Shown: positions 44,628-54,219, numbered from the stretch's first letter. The stretch is DNA of 64,000 nt from Halodesulfovibrio aestuarii DSM 17919 = ATCC 29578 (GCF_000384815.1 NZ_ARQF01000021.1:930001-994000), one strand, 5' to 3'. Numbers and translations are program-made. The notes: a model not told the origin generated them from the letters alone.

Positions 44628-46274
44628 ATGGCAATCAGTCCAAATGCTGGTAAGAAGGCACTTTCATCCAACCTTATCAATATCCAGAAACTGGTGACAG
44701 CATACTACACCGTTCTCCCTGATCCCGACAATCCGCTGCAACGTGTTGCTTTCGGAACATCTGGTCACCGTGGTTCAGCATTTGGCGGCAGCTTTAATGA
44801 GCCCCACATTGCAGCGGTTACGCAGGCCATTTGCGAATACCGCAAGAAGGAAGGCTATACCGGCCCGTTATTCATGGGCAAAGATACCCATGCCCTTTCA
44901 GAGCCTGCACATCAGACAGCGCTTGAGGTTCTGGCAGCTAACGAAGTAACCGTGCACATCGAGCAAGAAGACGGATATGTTCCGACGCCGGTAATTTCTC
45001 ATGCAATCCTCACATATAACCGCGATCATGATACTATCGCGGATGGCATTGTCGTAACGCCCTCACACAATCCGCCACAAGATGGCGGCTTCAAGTATAA
45101 CCCACCGAACGGTGGCCCTGCCGACAAGGACACAACCAAGTGGGTTGAAGACCGCGCTAACGAGCTTATCAGACAGGGCAACAAAGACGTTAAGCGTGTG
45201 CCGCTGGCAGAAGCACTGGCAGCACCGACGACGTTGCTCTACGACTACCGAACTCCGTATATAAACGACCTTAAGAACATTATCGACGTGGAAGCCATCA
45301 AAAAGGCCGGCATCCGTATCGGCATAGACCCTCTGGGCGGCGCCGGTGAATCCTACTGGGAGCCTATTGCGGAACAGTATGAACTGAATATTGAAGTCGT
45401 AAACAAGGAAATTGATCCTACATTCCGATTTATGCCTATGGACAGTGACGGAGTTATCCGTATGGACTGCTCTTCCCCCTGGGCAATGACAGATTTGATT
45501 CGTTTACATCCGCATTTTGACATTGCGTGCGGTAATGATCCTGATGCGGACAGACACGGCATTGTATGCAGCAAAGGGCTTATGAACCCTAACCATTATC
45601 TTGCTGTTGCTATTGAATATTTGTTTACGCACCGCCCGCAGTGGAAAAATGACGCGGTTGTAGGCAAAACTCTTGTGTCCAGCCAGATGATTGATCTTGT
45701 TGTAGAATCACTTGGTAGAAAGGTTGCTGAAGTACCTGTCGGCTTTAAATGGTTTGTGCCGGGTCTTCTTAACGGCAGTTATGGCTTTGGCGGTGAAGAA
45801 AGTGCAGGCGCAAGCTTCTTGCGCAAAGACGGCACGGTATGGACTACCGACAAGGACGGCATCATCATGAACCTGCTCGCAGCGGAAATCCTTGCTGTAA
45901 CCGGCAAAGATCCTCAGCAGCATTATGATGCCATGACAGAGAAGTTCGGCACTCCAATCTACGAGCGTTTGCAGGCGCCTGCCTCACCGGACCAGAAAGC
46001 TGCACTGAAAAAACTTTCTCCTGACATGGTGAAATCAGACACCCTTGCTGGCGAACCGATAATTGCAAAGCTGACACAGGCACCAGCCAATGGAGCGTCT
46101 ATTGAAGGCTTAAAAATTGTCACTAAATCCGGCTGGTTTGCAGCACGGCCTTCCGGAACAGAAGATATTTATAAAATTTATACAGAAAGTTTTAAAGGCA
46201 AAAACCATCTCGCGCTCTTACAAAAAGAAGCACAGGCTATGGTTTCTGAAGCATTCAAAGCGGCGAATGTATAG
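44628..46274 (+). CDS. pgm: Phosphoglucomutase (alpha-D-glucose-specific)
   Basis: 548 residues. Interconverts glucose 1-phosphate and glucose 6-phosphate, feeding glycogen, trehalose and surface-sugar synthesis. The phosphoserine Ser146 is in [12 protein letters not shown], the magnesium loop is [10 protein letters not shown], and the sugar loop is GGEESAG. The C-terminal phosphate loop is RPSGTED. The protein is of the Pgm/GlgM type rather than phosphomannomutase (NPPNGGPAD follows the catalytic Ser). GAGGAAG lies 8 bases before the ATG. Monocistronic. Confidence 0.96.
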   Translation: MAISPNAGKKALSSNLINIQKLVTAYYTVLPDPDNPLQRVAFGTSGHRGSAFGGSFNEPHIAAVTQAICEYRKKEGYTGPLFMGKDTHALSEPAHQTALEVLAANEVTVHIEQEDGYVPTPVISHAILTYNRDHDTIADGIVVTPSHNPPQDGGFKYNPPNGGPADKDTTKWVEDRANELIRQGNKDVKRVPLAEALAAPTTLLYDYRTPYINDLKNIIDVEAIKKAGIRIGIDPLGGAGESYWEPIAEQYELNIEVVNKEIDPTFRFMPMDSDGVIRMDCSSPWAMTDLIRLHPHFDIACGNDPDADRHGIVCSKGLMNPNHYLAVAIEYLFTHRPQWKNDAVVGKTLVSSQMIDLVVESLGRKVAEVPVGFKWFVPGLLNGSYGFGGEESAGASFLRKDGTVWTTDKDGIIMNLLAAEILAVTGKDPQQHYDAMTEKFGTPIYERLQAPASPDQKAALKKLSPDMVKSDTLAGEPIIAKLTQAPANGASIEGLKIVTKSGWFAARPSGTEDIYKIYTESFKGKNHLALLQKEAQAMVSEAFKAANV

Positions 46275-46347
46275 CCATTTCATCCAGTTACCCCCGTATT
46301 GTATCCCTTGCCTTATGGCTCCTGAACTGTAACTATGCTGTTTGCCT

Positions 46348-46361
46348 TAAGTTATAACTTA
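46348..46361. repeat. 14-bp palindrome upstream of the response regulator
   Basis: TAAGTTATAACTTA, perfect, 63 bases before the response regulator start. Candidate operator. Its AT-rich core would also fit a -10 region. Confidence 0.4.
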
Positions 46362-46423
46362 CAGGCGCTTTGCAAAAAGAGGGTGTAATGGTATAGCGAT
46401 AGTCCTATATGGAGGTTTCCCAA

Positions 46424-46828
46424 ATGAAGTTTCTGATTGTTGATGACGATTTCGACAGCCGCCGGCTCGTACAAAAAATCCTTCATCCATACGGATATTC
46501 CGATCTTGCAGCAGACGGAGAAGAAGGCGTGGAAGCCTTTCGGCAGGCGTTGCAGGCTGGAGAGCCGTATGATGTTGTTACACTCGATATTATGATGCCG
46601 AACATCGACGGGCAGGACGCTCTGCGCGAAATTCGTGATCTTGAGAAGGAACATGGGATTATGCCTGAACATGGTGCAAAAGTGATCATGATATCCGGAC
46701 TTGATGACAGTCAGGAAGTACACGACGCATTTTTTCTTGGCAATGCAACGAGTTTCATCGTTAAACCTATCAGAAAACGAGCTCTTCTCGAGGAAATCCA
46801 GAACCTCGGCCTCCAACTCGAGTCCTGA
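46424..46828 (+). CDS. Single-domain response regulator (CheY-like)
   Basis: 134 residues, receiver domain only. The acidic pocket is DDD (7-9), the phospho-acceptor is Asp55 in VTLDIMMP, the Ser is in MISG, and the Lys is in FIVKPI. The length is slightly above plain CheY, with an extra loop LEKEHGIMPEHGAK. The start at 46424 follows GGAGG by 8 bases. An ATG five codons earlier overlaps that site. Output is through protein contact, for example a phosphorelay or flagellar motor. A partner is not evident, but the hybrid kinase 2 kb upstream is a candidate. Confidence 0.9.
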   Translation: MKFLIVDDDFDSRRLVQKILHPYGYSDLAADGEEGVEAFRQALQAGEPYDVVTLDIMMPNIDGQDALREIRDLEKEHGIMPEHGAKVIMISGLDDSQEVHDAFFLGNATSFIVKPIRKRALLEEIQNLGLQLES

Positions 46829-46856
46829 TAGGGCGAACAATCCATCAAATTTTGAT

Positions 46857-46905
46857 AAAAAAAAGGCCAGATCCTACATTTTGTGCGATCTGGCCATTGT
46901 TTTTC
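46857..46905 (+). terminator. Terminator of the response regulator gene
   Basis: GGCCAGATC/GATCTGGCC with a 13-base loop, followed by ATTGTTTTT. An A run precedes it. Confidence 0.8.
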
Positions 46906-47016
46906 CTTCAAATTAGACTTATGACCCAAGTAGCTGTTAGACAAATTTTATTCATGTCATAACGGTAAAAAAAACCATATCTACACAACAACACAAACTT
47001 TTTCAGGAGGAATCCA

Positions 47017-47400
47017 ATGGCCTACCCAGAAAATCTTCTTTACAGCAAAAGCCACGAATGGACCAAAATTGAAGGTGAAGAAGCTATCATCGGTATTACC
47101 AGCTTTGCACAGGAACAGCTTGGCGACATCACTTTTGTTGAGCTTCCTGAAGTTGGTGACACTCTTGAAGTCGGCGACGAAATGGGCTCCATCGAATCCG
47201 TTAAAGCTGCAAGCGAGCTCTACATTCCTGTTAGCGGCGAAGTAATCGCTATAAACGAAGATCTCGAAGACGCACCGGAAAAAGTAAACGAATCTCCTTT
47301 TGAAGGCGGCTGGCTTATCAAAGTTAAGCTTTCCGAAGAGCCAAAAGGCCTCCTTTCTGCATCTGAATATGCAGAACTGGTAGCTAACGAAGCACACTAG
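47017..47400 (+). CDS. gcvH: Glycine cleavage system H protein
   Basis: 127-residue lipoyl carrier. The lipoylated Lys63 is in the ESVKAASE motif. The start [20 protein letters not shown] and the central [13 protein letters not shown] are typical. It shuttles the aminomethyl group between P, T and L proteins. AGGAGG precedes the ATG by 7 bases. First gene of gcvH-gcvPA-gcvPB-lpdA. The T-protein gene is not in the operon or anywhere in the window. Confidence 0.97.
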   Translation: MAYPENLLYSKSHEWTKIEGEEAIIGITSFAQEQLGDITFVELPEVGDTLEVGDEMGSIESVKAASELYIPVSGEVIAINEDLEDAPEKVNESPFEGGWLIKVKLSEEPKGLLSASEYAELVANEAH

Positions 47401-47417
47401 TAAAAAAAGGAGGCATT

Positions 47418-48752
47418 ATGCCGTATACTCCGCACACAGCTGAAGAAACTCAAGCAATGCTTGACGTTATCGGTGTTAGAACCATTGAGGACCTGTTTGC
47501 AGATATCCCTGCGGACATGCGTCCTAAAAGCTTTGACCTGCCACAGGGGTTGAGCGAAATGGAAACCTGTGCCTACTTTGAACAGCTTGCCGGTAAAAAC
47601 AAAACCGGTCTTGTAAGCTTCCTTGGCGCCGGTTTCTACAACCACTATATTCCTAAAGCCATCGACAATATCGTTGGCCGTGGCGAATTCTACACTGCGT
47701 ACACACCGTACCAGCCTGAATCCTCTCAAGGCACCCTTCAGGCTATTTTTGAATTCCAGACTGCTGTCTGCAATCTCCTCGAAATGGACGTTGCAAACGC
47801 TTCTGTTTATGATGGCGGAACCGCTATCTTCGAAGCAATGATGATGGCAGTACGCGCCGGCCGTAAACGCAAGAAAATCGTTATCGATGAAAGCGTTAAC
47901 CCGATCTACCGCGTGATGCTCGACACCTACACCGACAATATTGATATTGATATCGTAGTAGTGCCGCATACCGAAGGCTTATCCAATGTTGATGCCCTTA
48001 AAGCTGCCATTGATGCTGATTGCGCCGCAGTTGTAGTGCAAAACCCTAACTTCTTCGGAAACGTTCAGGACTTCACTGACCTGTTCGAACACGCACATGC
48101 CAACAAAGCACTGGGCATCATCTCCGTATATCCTGTTATGCAGTCTGTCATGAAAACTCCTGGTGAAATGGGAGCAGACATCGCAGTTGCAGAAGCTCAG
48201 AGCCTTGGCCAACCTCTCTCTTTCGGTGGCCCGTACCTTGGCGTAATGTCCTGTACAAAAAAAATGATCCGCCAGATCCCTGGTCGTATCGTCGGTCGCA
48301 CCGAAGACGTTGACGGCAAAACAGGCTACGTACTCACACTACAGGCCCGTGAACAGCATATCCGCCGTGCAAAAGCTACCTCCAACATTTGCTCAAACCA
48401 GGCATTGTGTGCGCTGCGCGCCCTTATCCATATGTCCCTGCTTGGGCCAGAAGGCCTTATCCGCACTGCTGAACTAAGCATGGAGCGTGCACATTACCTC
48501 GCAGACCGCCTCACCATGATTGATGGTGTTGAGCTGCTTAACGATGCACCATTCGGTAACGAATTTGCTATCCGTCTGCCTATCAATGCTGAAGAAGCTA
48601 TTGAAGCGCTTATGGACAAAGGTTTTGTTACCGGCTTCCCTGCCGGTCGCTACTACGAAGGCATGGACAACGTTCTTCTCGTTGCCTGTACTGAGCTGCA
48701 TTCATTCGAACAGATTGGTGTATTCACCGAACTGTTGGGAGGTATTCTCTAA
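47418..48752 (+). CDS. gcvPA: Glycine dehydrogenase (decarboxylating) subunit 1
   Basis: 444 residues, the N-terminal-type half of split P protein. Recognised by MPYTPHTAEETQAMLDVIGV, the FLGAGFYNHYIP block, TPYQPESSQGTLQ and SNICSNQALCALRA. With GcvPB it forms the PLP enzyme that decarboxylates glycine and passes the methylamine to GcvH. The PLP Lys is in the other subunit. AAGGAGG lies 4 bases before the ATG, 17 bases after gcvH. Its stop overlaps gcvPB by one base (TAATG). Confidence 0.97.
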   Translation: MPYTPHTAEETQAMLDVIGVRTIEDLFADIPADMRPKSFDLPQGLSEMETCAYFEQLAGKNKTGLVSFLGAGFYNHYIPKAIDNIVGRGEFYTAYTPYQPESSQGTLQAIFEFQTAVCNLLEMDVANASVYDGGTAIFEAMMMAVRAGRKRKKIVIDESVNPIYRVMLDTYTDNIDIDIVVVPHTEGLSNVDALKAAIDADCAAVVVQNPNFFGNVQDFTDLFEHAHANKALGIISVYPVMQSVMKTPGEMGADIAVAEAQSLGQPLSFGGPYLGVMSCTKKMIRQIPGRIVGRTEDVDGKTGYVLTLQAREQHIRRAKATSNICSNQALCALRALIHMSLLGPEGLIRTAELSMERAHYLADRLTMIDGVELLNDAPFGNEFAIRLPINAEEAIEALMDKGFVTGFPAGRYYEGMDNVLLVACTELHSFEQIGVFTELLGGIL

Positions 48753-50200
48753 TGAAAACCATTTTTTCCCAATCCGTTGCGGGTCGTACTGCTTGCCTGC
48801 CGCCAATGCCGGAAGAACGCGCAGAGCGTTTTCTTCCAAAAGAACTTATGCGTGCAAAGCGTCCAGCACTGCCAGAAGTTAGCGAACTCGATGTGGTACG
48901 TCATTTCACCAAATTGAGCACTTTCAACTACGGTGTTGATTCCAACTTCTACCCGCTTGGCTCCTGCACAATGAAATATAATCCGAAATATACGGAGTAC
49001 ATTGCTGCACTGCCGGGCTACACGACCCCCCATCCTGCTCTTGCACAGCTTCCTAAAGGTGCCCAGTACACTCAGGGCTCTTTAGAAACCATGTACGAAG
49101 CAGAACAGATGCTTTGTGAACTTACCGGCATGGATGCATTCACATCCCAGCCAATGGCAGGTGCTAACGGCGAGCTTACCGGCGCGCTTGTTATCGCTGC
49201 GTATCACAAAGACAAGGGTAACAAAAAAACCAAGATCATCTGTCCGGATGCAGCACACGGCACAAACCCAGCTTCTGCTGTGCTCGCAGGTTTTGAAGTT
49301 GTTAACATTGAATCCAAAGACGGCATGGTAGACCCAGAAGCTCTTGAAGCCGTTCTTGATGACGATGTAGCAGCAGTTATGATGACCTGTCCGAACACCC
49401 TTGGTCTTTTCGAAAATCACCTCCCTGCAATTGTAGAAAAGCTGCGTAAAGTTGATGCCCTCCTCTACTACGATGGTGCTAACTTCAACGCTATTATGGG
49501 TAAAATGCGTATCGGCGACGTAGGTTTTGATGTAGTTCACCTGAACGTACACAAAACTCTCGGTACCCCGCACGGCGGCGGTGGCCCTGGTGCCGGCCCT
49601 GTTGGTGTATGTTCCCGTCTTGAGCCATACCTGCCGAACCATCGTCCGGCTAAAGCTGACGACGGCACATTCTACCTTGATACAGACAACCCAAAATCCA
49701 TCGGTCACATGTCACCATTCTACGGCAGCTTTGCGGTAATGCTCAAAGCATTCGCCTACATGGTTCGCCTTGGTGGTGAAGGCCTTACCCGGGCAACAGA
49801 ACGTGCAGTTCTAAACGCTAACTACATGCGTAAACGTTTAGAGAACCATCTCTACATTCCATACGACCGCATCTGCATGCACGAATTCGTTGCATCAGCC
49901 AGCAAACTGCATGACGAATGCGGAGTGCGGGCACTCGACATCGCGAAGGGGCTGTTAGAAAAAGGACACCACGCTCCTACTATCTACTTCCCGCTTATCG
50001 TAAAAGAATGCTTGATGTTTGAGCCGACTGAAACTGAAAGCAAAGAAACCCTCGACGGTTTCCTCGACGATCTTATTGAAATCATCGAAGCTGGTAAAAA
50101 AGATCCGGAATCCCTTTTCTCTGCACCTCACAACACTCCAGTTCGCCGCCTCGACGAAACTAAGGCTGCGCGTGAAATGGTGTTGACCGATGAAGTATAA
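48752..50200 (+). CDS. gcvPB: Glycine dehydrogenase (decarboxylating) subunit 2
   Basis: 482 residues, the catalytic half of split P protein. The PLP Lys268 is in NVHKTLGTPHGGGGPGAGP. Other blocks are YPLGSCTMKYNPK, PDAAHGTNPASA and the C-terminal LMFEPTETESKETLD. Functions as a (PA-PB)2 heterotetramer in glycine oxidation or, run backwards, in reductive glycine formation. Overlaps lpdA by 11 bases. Confidence 0.97.
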   Translation: MKTIFSQSVAGRTACLPPMPEERAERFLPKELMRAKRPALPEVSELDVVRHFTKLSTFNYGVDSNFYPLGSCTMKYNPKYTEYIAALPGYTTPHPALAQLPKGAQYTQGSLETMYEAEQMLCELTGMDAFTSQPMAGANGELTGALVIAAYHKDKGNKKTKIICPDAAHGTNPASAVLAGFEVVNIESKDGMVDPEALEAVLDDDVAAVMMTCPNTLGLFENHLPAIVEKLRKVDALLYYDGANFNAIMGKMRIGDVGFDVVHLNVHKTLGTPHGGGGPGAGPVGVCSRLEPYLPNHRPAKADDGTFYLDTDNPKSIGHMSPFYGSFAVMLKAFAYMVRLGGEGLTRATERAVLNANYMRKRLENHLYIPYDRICMHEFVASASKLHDECGVRALDIAKGLLEKGHHAPTIYFPLIVKECLMFEPTETESKETLDGFLDDLIEIIEAGKKDPESLFSAPHNTPVRRLDETKAAREMVLTDEV

Positions 50201-51551
50201 TTTAGTCGTTGTTGGTTCCGGTCCCGGCGGACTTAAAGCAGCCACACGTGCTGCGTCTTCCGGACTGAAAACCGCTCTTATTGAAAAAGCCGATATTGGT
50301 GGAACCTGCCTCAACTGGGGGTGTATTCCTACCAAAATGTACCTTGGTGCAACTGCATCCAGTCCGCTGCTGCATACTCAGGAAAAAGCGAAAACAGCCT
50401 CAGGAAGTCTTAGTTTTGATCTGCCGACTCTCATGCAGAAAAAAGACCGCTTCATCAAAGGCACCCGCTCCGCTGCAGAAAAGCAACTGGGTAGCCTCGG
50501 TGTAGACATACTCAAAGGCACTGCCTCGTTCAGCAACCCGACCACCCTCACCGTTACCAACGATGAAGGCTCTACCGAAGTTGCATTTGATAAGCTGATC
50601 ATTGCCACAGGTTCCATGCCAACCGCATTTCCGGGGTTGGAACCAGACGGGGACTGTGTCCTCAACTCTTCCCATGTCCTCACGCTTACAGAGGCTCCTG
50701 AGTCTCTCATTATTGTAGGCGCAGGTGCAATCGGGCTTGAAATGGGTGATTTCTTCAGCCGGCTCGGCACAAAGATCACCATTGTAGAAGCACTTCCAAG
50801 CCTTGCTCCTACTGAAGATCCAGACGTCGGGGAAACCTTCCGTAAGATCCTCAAGCGTGAAAAATGGGGAATTCGTACAGGTGAAAAAGTGCAGAGCCTT
50901 AAAACCGTTAACGGTGAAGCTGTGCTTACTTTCGAATCCGGCGAGACTCTCACTGCAGATAAAGCACTTATGGCCGCTGGTAGAAAACCTGCATCCGAAT
51001 CACTCAACCCTGCCGCAGCAGGTATTGAATGCATCGGCGCAGGCTGGATTGCCACAGACGACAACCTGCTCGCAGCAGAGAACATATACGCCATTGGTGA
51101 CATCAATGGTCGTACCCTGCTCGCTCACGCAGCAGATCATCAGGCTTGCTATGCCGTAGACCACGCAGCAGGTAAAATTACCGCAGCGTACGATTCCGGC
51201 CCAATGCCTGCATGTATCTACGGGCATACAGAAGTTATGCGCGTCGGCCCTAACACTGCTGATTTGCAGAAGGCAGGCCACACCGTGGAAACTTCTACCT
51301 CCATGCTTGTTGCAAACCCTATTGCGCAGTCCTATGGCTCTACGCAAGGTTTCGTAAAAGCTCTGTGGGTAGATAATAAAGTGCACGGCATCGTAGCAGT
51401 AGGCCACGGGGTATCGCACCTCGTTGCCGCAGCAACCATCATTGTTAAACAACAATGGACTCAGGATGATGTACATTCCATCATCTGGGCACATCCGACG
51501 CTCGACGAAGCGCTGGAAATGGCGCTGCTCGCTCCGCGTAAGCCTGCATAG
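50190..51551 (+). CDS. lpdA: Dihydrolipoyl dehydrogenase (L protein of glycine cleavage)
   Basis: 453-residue FAD enzyme. FAD motif GSGPGG (9-14). Redox disulfide Cys40/Cys45 in GGTCLNWGCIPTK. NAD motif VGAGAIGLEMG near 173. Second FAD motif YAIGDINGRTLLAHAA. The catalytic His-Glu pair is in AHPTLDEALE near the C terminus. It reoxidises the dihydrolipoyl arm of GcvH with NAD+. Its location in the gcv operon suggests it is dedicated to glycine cleavage. Starts inside gcvPB. A terminator follows 12 bases after the stop. Confidence 0.96.
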   Translation: MKYNLVVVGSGPGGLKAATRAASSGLKTALIEKADIGGTCLNWGCIPTKMYLGATASSPLLHTQEKAKTASGSLSFDLPTLMQKKDRFIKGTRSAAEKQLGSLGVDILKGTASFSNPTTLTVTNDEGSTEVAFDKLIIATGSMPTAFPGLEPDGDCVLNSSHVLTLTEAPESLIIVGAGAIGLEMGDFFSRLGTKITIVEALPSLAPTEDPDVGETFRKILKREKWGIRTGEKVQSLKTVNGEAVLTFESGETLTADKALMAAGRKPASESLNPAAAGIECIGAGWIATDDNLLAAENIYAIGDINGRTLLAHAADHQACYAVDHAAGKITAAYDSGPMPACIYGHTEVMRVGPNTADLQKAGHTVETSTSMLVANPIAQSYGSTQGFVKALWVDNKVHGIVAVGHGVSHLVAAATIIVKQQWTQDDVHSIIWAHPTLDEALEMALLAPRKPA

Positions 51552-51562
51552 AAAAACACACG

Positions 51563-51600
51563 TAAAAAAGACCGTCTCTCTGAGGCGGTCTTTTTTTTTG
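51563..51600 (+). terminator. Terminator of the gcv operon
   Basis: AAAAAAGACCG-CTC pairs with GAG-CGGTC around TCT with single-base mismatches, then TTTTTTTTT. Confidence 0.88.
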
Positions 51601-51602
51601 CC

Positions 51603-51923
51603 TATACTTTTCAGATTTTTTTTGACCTCCGGAAGCATCCATCTCTATCAGCGGGACACCTCAAGCAGTGGAAAAAGCCTCTAGAAGCAAATAACATACC
51701 ATCACTATTAAAAAAAAGAGTACACATAGCTGAGGACTTTGTTATACAGGATACAGACTGGAACGTTTCCTACGGCGTATTTGAGTTACCCGGAGTTCCT
51801 CTTTTTATGCTGAAAGCGGCATATACAGAAGACATTCTGGCATTCAAACACAGTGGAAATCTGTTCTACCGGCGATACAGAGGACACTATGGATATGAAT
51901 TCTATGTGATGCAGACGCCCTAA
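51603..51923 (+). pseudogene. Start-less gene remnant downstream of the gcv operon
   Basis: The frame that continues past the lpdA stop (from 51552) stays open for 123 codons to TAA at 51921-51923, although no ATG, GTG or TTG occurs in frame before the internal ATG at 51810. The translation looks like real protein: FFDLRKHPSLSAGHLKQW, HIAEDFVIQDTDWNVSYGVF, ELPGVPLFMLKAAYTED and RRYRGHYGYEFYVMQTP. This fits the C-terminal part of a gene whose front was lost or shifted. I do not recognise the family. It could be expressed only by read-through or a non-standard start, which is unlikely given the terminator at its front. Confidence 0.5.
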
Positions 51924-52259
51924 AAAGGCTTGTAGCGCAATGCGCCGCATTCGCGCTCACAAGACTACCTCTGCTACTCTTTATAATAGAGCTGAAAAAC
52001 TGGAAAAAAAGTTACCGAAATATAACAAGCTCTAACGTAGCAATATTTGTAACCTTATACTGTGTATACAGAAAAAAATCTGCACAGAATCATTGTTTTT
52101 TGCAGGGCGTTACTCTCGTTACTCGAATTATTCTTTTGAAAATAAGCACATAGTTTCATAAACATCCTTGTCGCACTCCTCTGGTTGCCATATATTACAT
52201 CTTGACCACGCATAATTTGACCTAAACCAGAAAAACTATACTAGCCGGAGGGGACCAGT
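51924..52259. other. Intergenic region before the VWA-OmpA gene
   Basis: No gene. Two TTGACC boxes (near 52203 and 52218) and a TATACT near 52238 suggest the promoter, but the spacing is not standard. Confidence 0.35.
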
Positions 52260-53270
52260 ATGACGATTAAGAGAACATTGCTTATCGCGCTTTCTCTTGT
52301 GTTGTTTGCTACATCCGTAGTCCAGGCGCAAGAGTTCATCCTTCAACCTAAAGTTGCCAGTTTCAACTTCCTTATTGACGACTCTGGCTCCATGATGATG
52401 CACGATGCGCAGACAGGAATGAAAAAGATTGTTCTTGCCAAAAAAGTGGTACAGATGATCAATGAAGCAATGCCGCCATTACCTTACATGGCAGCAGCTC
52501 AAACTTTCACTCCTTTCCAACCTATTGTCGGGTACGGACCATTCGACCCTGCAGTAATGGCAAACGCAGTTAACTCCATTACTACAGACAAAGAAATCCG
52601 TGCACGTTGGACCAAAATGGGTGAAGCATTTGAAATGCTCACACCTATGGCAACCAAAATGGCACCTAAAGGTGCAGTAGTTATCGCAACTGACGGCGTT
52701 AGCAACATGGGCCCAGACCCTGTTGAAGCCCTTATGGGATTCTACAACGCTAACCCACAGATGTGCGTACACTTCATCTCTTTTGCAGACACCGCACAAG
52801 GTAGCAAAACTTTGATGGAACTCTTTAACCTTAACACTTGTTCTGTAATGGCAGACGGTAAGAAATTACTTAATGATCCAGTTGCATTTAACGAGTTTAT
52901 GGTTGACGTATTCTACACTCCAGTCGAAGTTGTTGACGAAGTTATCGTAATTGATAACGTACTCTTCCATTTTGACTCCTCTGCTATCCTTCCTGCAGCA
53001 CGTCCGATCTTGAATGAAGCAGCACAGCTCATCTTATCAAGTGGCGACAGCACCACTGTTATCGGTCATACCGATTCCGTTGGTACCGCTCAGTACAATA
53101 TGGGTCTGTCACTTCGCCGTGCAATGTCCGTACGTAACTACCTTATGAAACAAGGTGTACCGGGCGATCTCATCGAAGTAGTTGGTAAAGGTGAATTTGA
53201 TCCTGAGTTCACAAACGAAACAGCCGAAGGCCGCCGACTCAACCGTCGTGTAACCATCGTGCTTGATTAG
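52260..53270 (+). CDS. VWA-OmpA fusion protein (exported)
   Basis: 336 residues. Sec signal (RTLLIALSLVLFATSVVQAQ), then a von Willebrand A domain (about 35-215) with the MIDAS metal site DDSGSMM, the supporting Thr/Asp in ATDGVSNMG and a long strand VCHFISF-like segment (CVHFISFADTAQG). The C-terminal 110 residues form an OmpA peptidoglycan-binding domain: VLFHFDSSAILPAARPIL, IGHTDSVGTAQYN and the LSLRRAMSVRNYL and RRLNRRV helices. It therefore displays a metal-dependent protein-binding domain anchored to the cell wall. GGAGG precedes the ATG. The codon use is biased, as in the porin, which suggests high expression. Monocistronic. Confidence 0.9.
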   Translation: MTIKRTLLIALSLVLFATSVVQAQEFILQPKVASFNFLIDDSGSMMMHDAQTGMKKIVLAKKVVQMINEAMPPLPYMAAAQTFTPFQPIVGYGPFDPAVMANAVNSITTDKEIRARWTKMGEAFEMLTPMATKMAPKGAVVIATDGVSNMGPDPVEALMGFYNANPQMCVHFISFADTAQGSKTLMELFNLNTCSVMADGKKLLNDPVAFNEFMVDVFYTPVEVVDEVIVIDNVLFHFDSSAILPAARPILNEAAQLILSSGDSTTVIGHTDSVGTAQYNMGLSLRRAMSVRNYLMKQGVPGDLIEVVGKGEFDPEFTNETAEGRRLNRRVTIVLD

Positions 53271-53641
53271 TACATACAACCAAGTGCCCGGCAGGAGCTT
53301 CCTGCCGGGCCTTCTGATTGCTAAGTTCATATTGTGCCTTATTGCCACGACAAACAACGTATAAAATAAATACGACACACTGACTGACACACTACTTCGT
53401 CCATTACCTTCAGCGCCGGAAATTCTCTTTCTACCACCGCAACGGAATTTCATGTGACATTGCCTTCGTATTCCCTCCCGATCCCTCGGGATTTCTGCTC
53501 AAGGCTAACGGCACTGCACAACATTATCCTAATGAGAGATATTACAATGGACCAATGACAACACCCTCAAGCAATTAGCCCCTGCAAATTCATTCGCAGC
53601 ATCGACCGTTGGTATTGTCATCCAATATTCAGGAGATTCTC
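53271..53641. other. Intergenic region with terminator and an open but start-less frame
   Basis: The terminator at 53286-53318 ends the VWA-OmpA gene. From 53384 to 53578 a plus-strand frame is open for 64 codons and reads plausibly (RKFSFYHRNGISCDIAFVFP) but has no upstream start. Too short to call. Confidence 0.3.
53286..53318 (+). terminator. Terminator of the VWA-OmpA gene
   Basis: GC-rich 11-bp stem GCCCGGCAGGA/TCCTGCCGGGC with a 3-base loop and a weak CTTCTG tail. Confidence 0.8.
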
Positions 53642-54052
53642 ATGAAAAAGGTTCTGGTTTTGTTCGTCATGGCGTGCGCCACGTGCCTGCTCACGACACC
53701 ATCCAGCGCTGTTTCCCAACAGGAACTCGAAAACACTCTTCGCCAGCATGCAACACAACATATTGATACAATGTGTAGGCAAATGCCTGATTGCGGCGGG
53801 AAAATTGAAACGTGTAAACTGCCTAATGGAAAATGGGTTCGTTCCTATTGCGACTTAAAGAAAGATACTATCAAAGTTGTAGTACATGAAGTTGAAAACA
53901 CAGGAACATATGTTGGAGTAATCAAGTACATAAAAGTAACTTACGAAGCAATCGGGCGAACGAAACAAGAGGCAATGCAGCAGCCTTTCCGGGTTGTTGA
54001 AAAAAACCGCGTTACTAAAATTCGCCAGTACAAAAACGGACATTGGGAATAA
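53642..54052 (+). CDS. Small secreted protein (136 aa)
   Basis: Start MKKVLVLFVMACATCLLTTP at 53642, with AGGAG 6 bases upstream. The longer frame adds 11 residues without a site. Sec signal cut near SSA. The mature part of about 110 residues has four Cys in CRQMPDCGGKIETC and SYCDLKK, likely two disulfides. A beta-rich, basic C-terminal half follows (YVGVIKYIKVTYEAIGRTK). No family recognised. Periplasmic or extracellular. Monocistronic. Confidence 0.65.
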   Translation: MKKVLVLFVMACATCLLTTPSSAVSQQELENTLRQHATQHIDTMCRQMPDCGGKIETCKLPNGKWVRSYCDLKKDTIKVVVHEVENTGTYVGVIKYIKVTYEAIGRTKQEAMQQPFRVVEKNRVTKIRQYKNGHWE

Positions 54053-54163
54053 CAACAAAACACGCATTCAGGCGCAACGACACTGATATGGCCCTCCTCT
54101 CACTTGCAACCAGCACCACCGCCTGATGATGCGCTTTGTTAAACCCCAATTACTCATATCGGC

Positions 54164-54203
54164 AAAAAAAAGGCCTGACACAAACATGTGTCAGGCCTTT
54201 TTA
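54164..54203. terminator. Bidirectional terminator
   Basis: GGCCTGACAC/GTGTCAGGCC with A and T flanks, between the small secreted protein gene and the convergent acetyltransferase gene. Confidence 0.9.
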
Positions 54204-54219
54204 AATCAGGACAGTAATT

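Noticed and set aside
46906-47016. Glycine riboswitch before gcvH
   Set aside because: The spacer is only about 110 bases and lacks the tandem aptamer cores.
50378-51106. 242-codon minus-strand frame opposite lpdA
   Set aside because: Shadow of lpdA, with Ser/Pro/Ala-rich composition and no motif.
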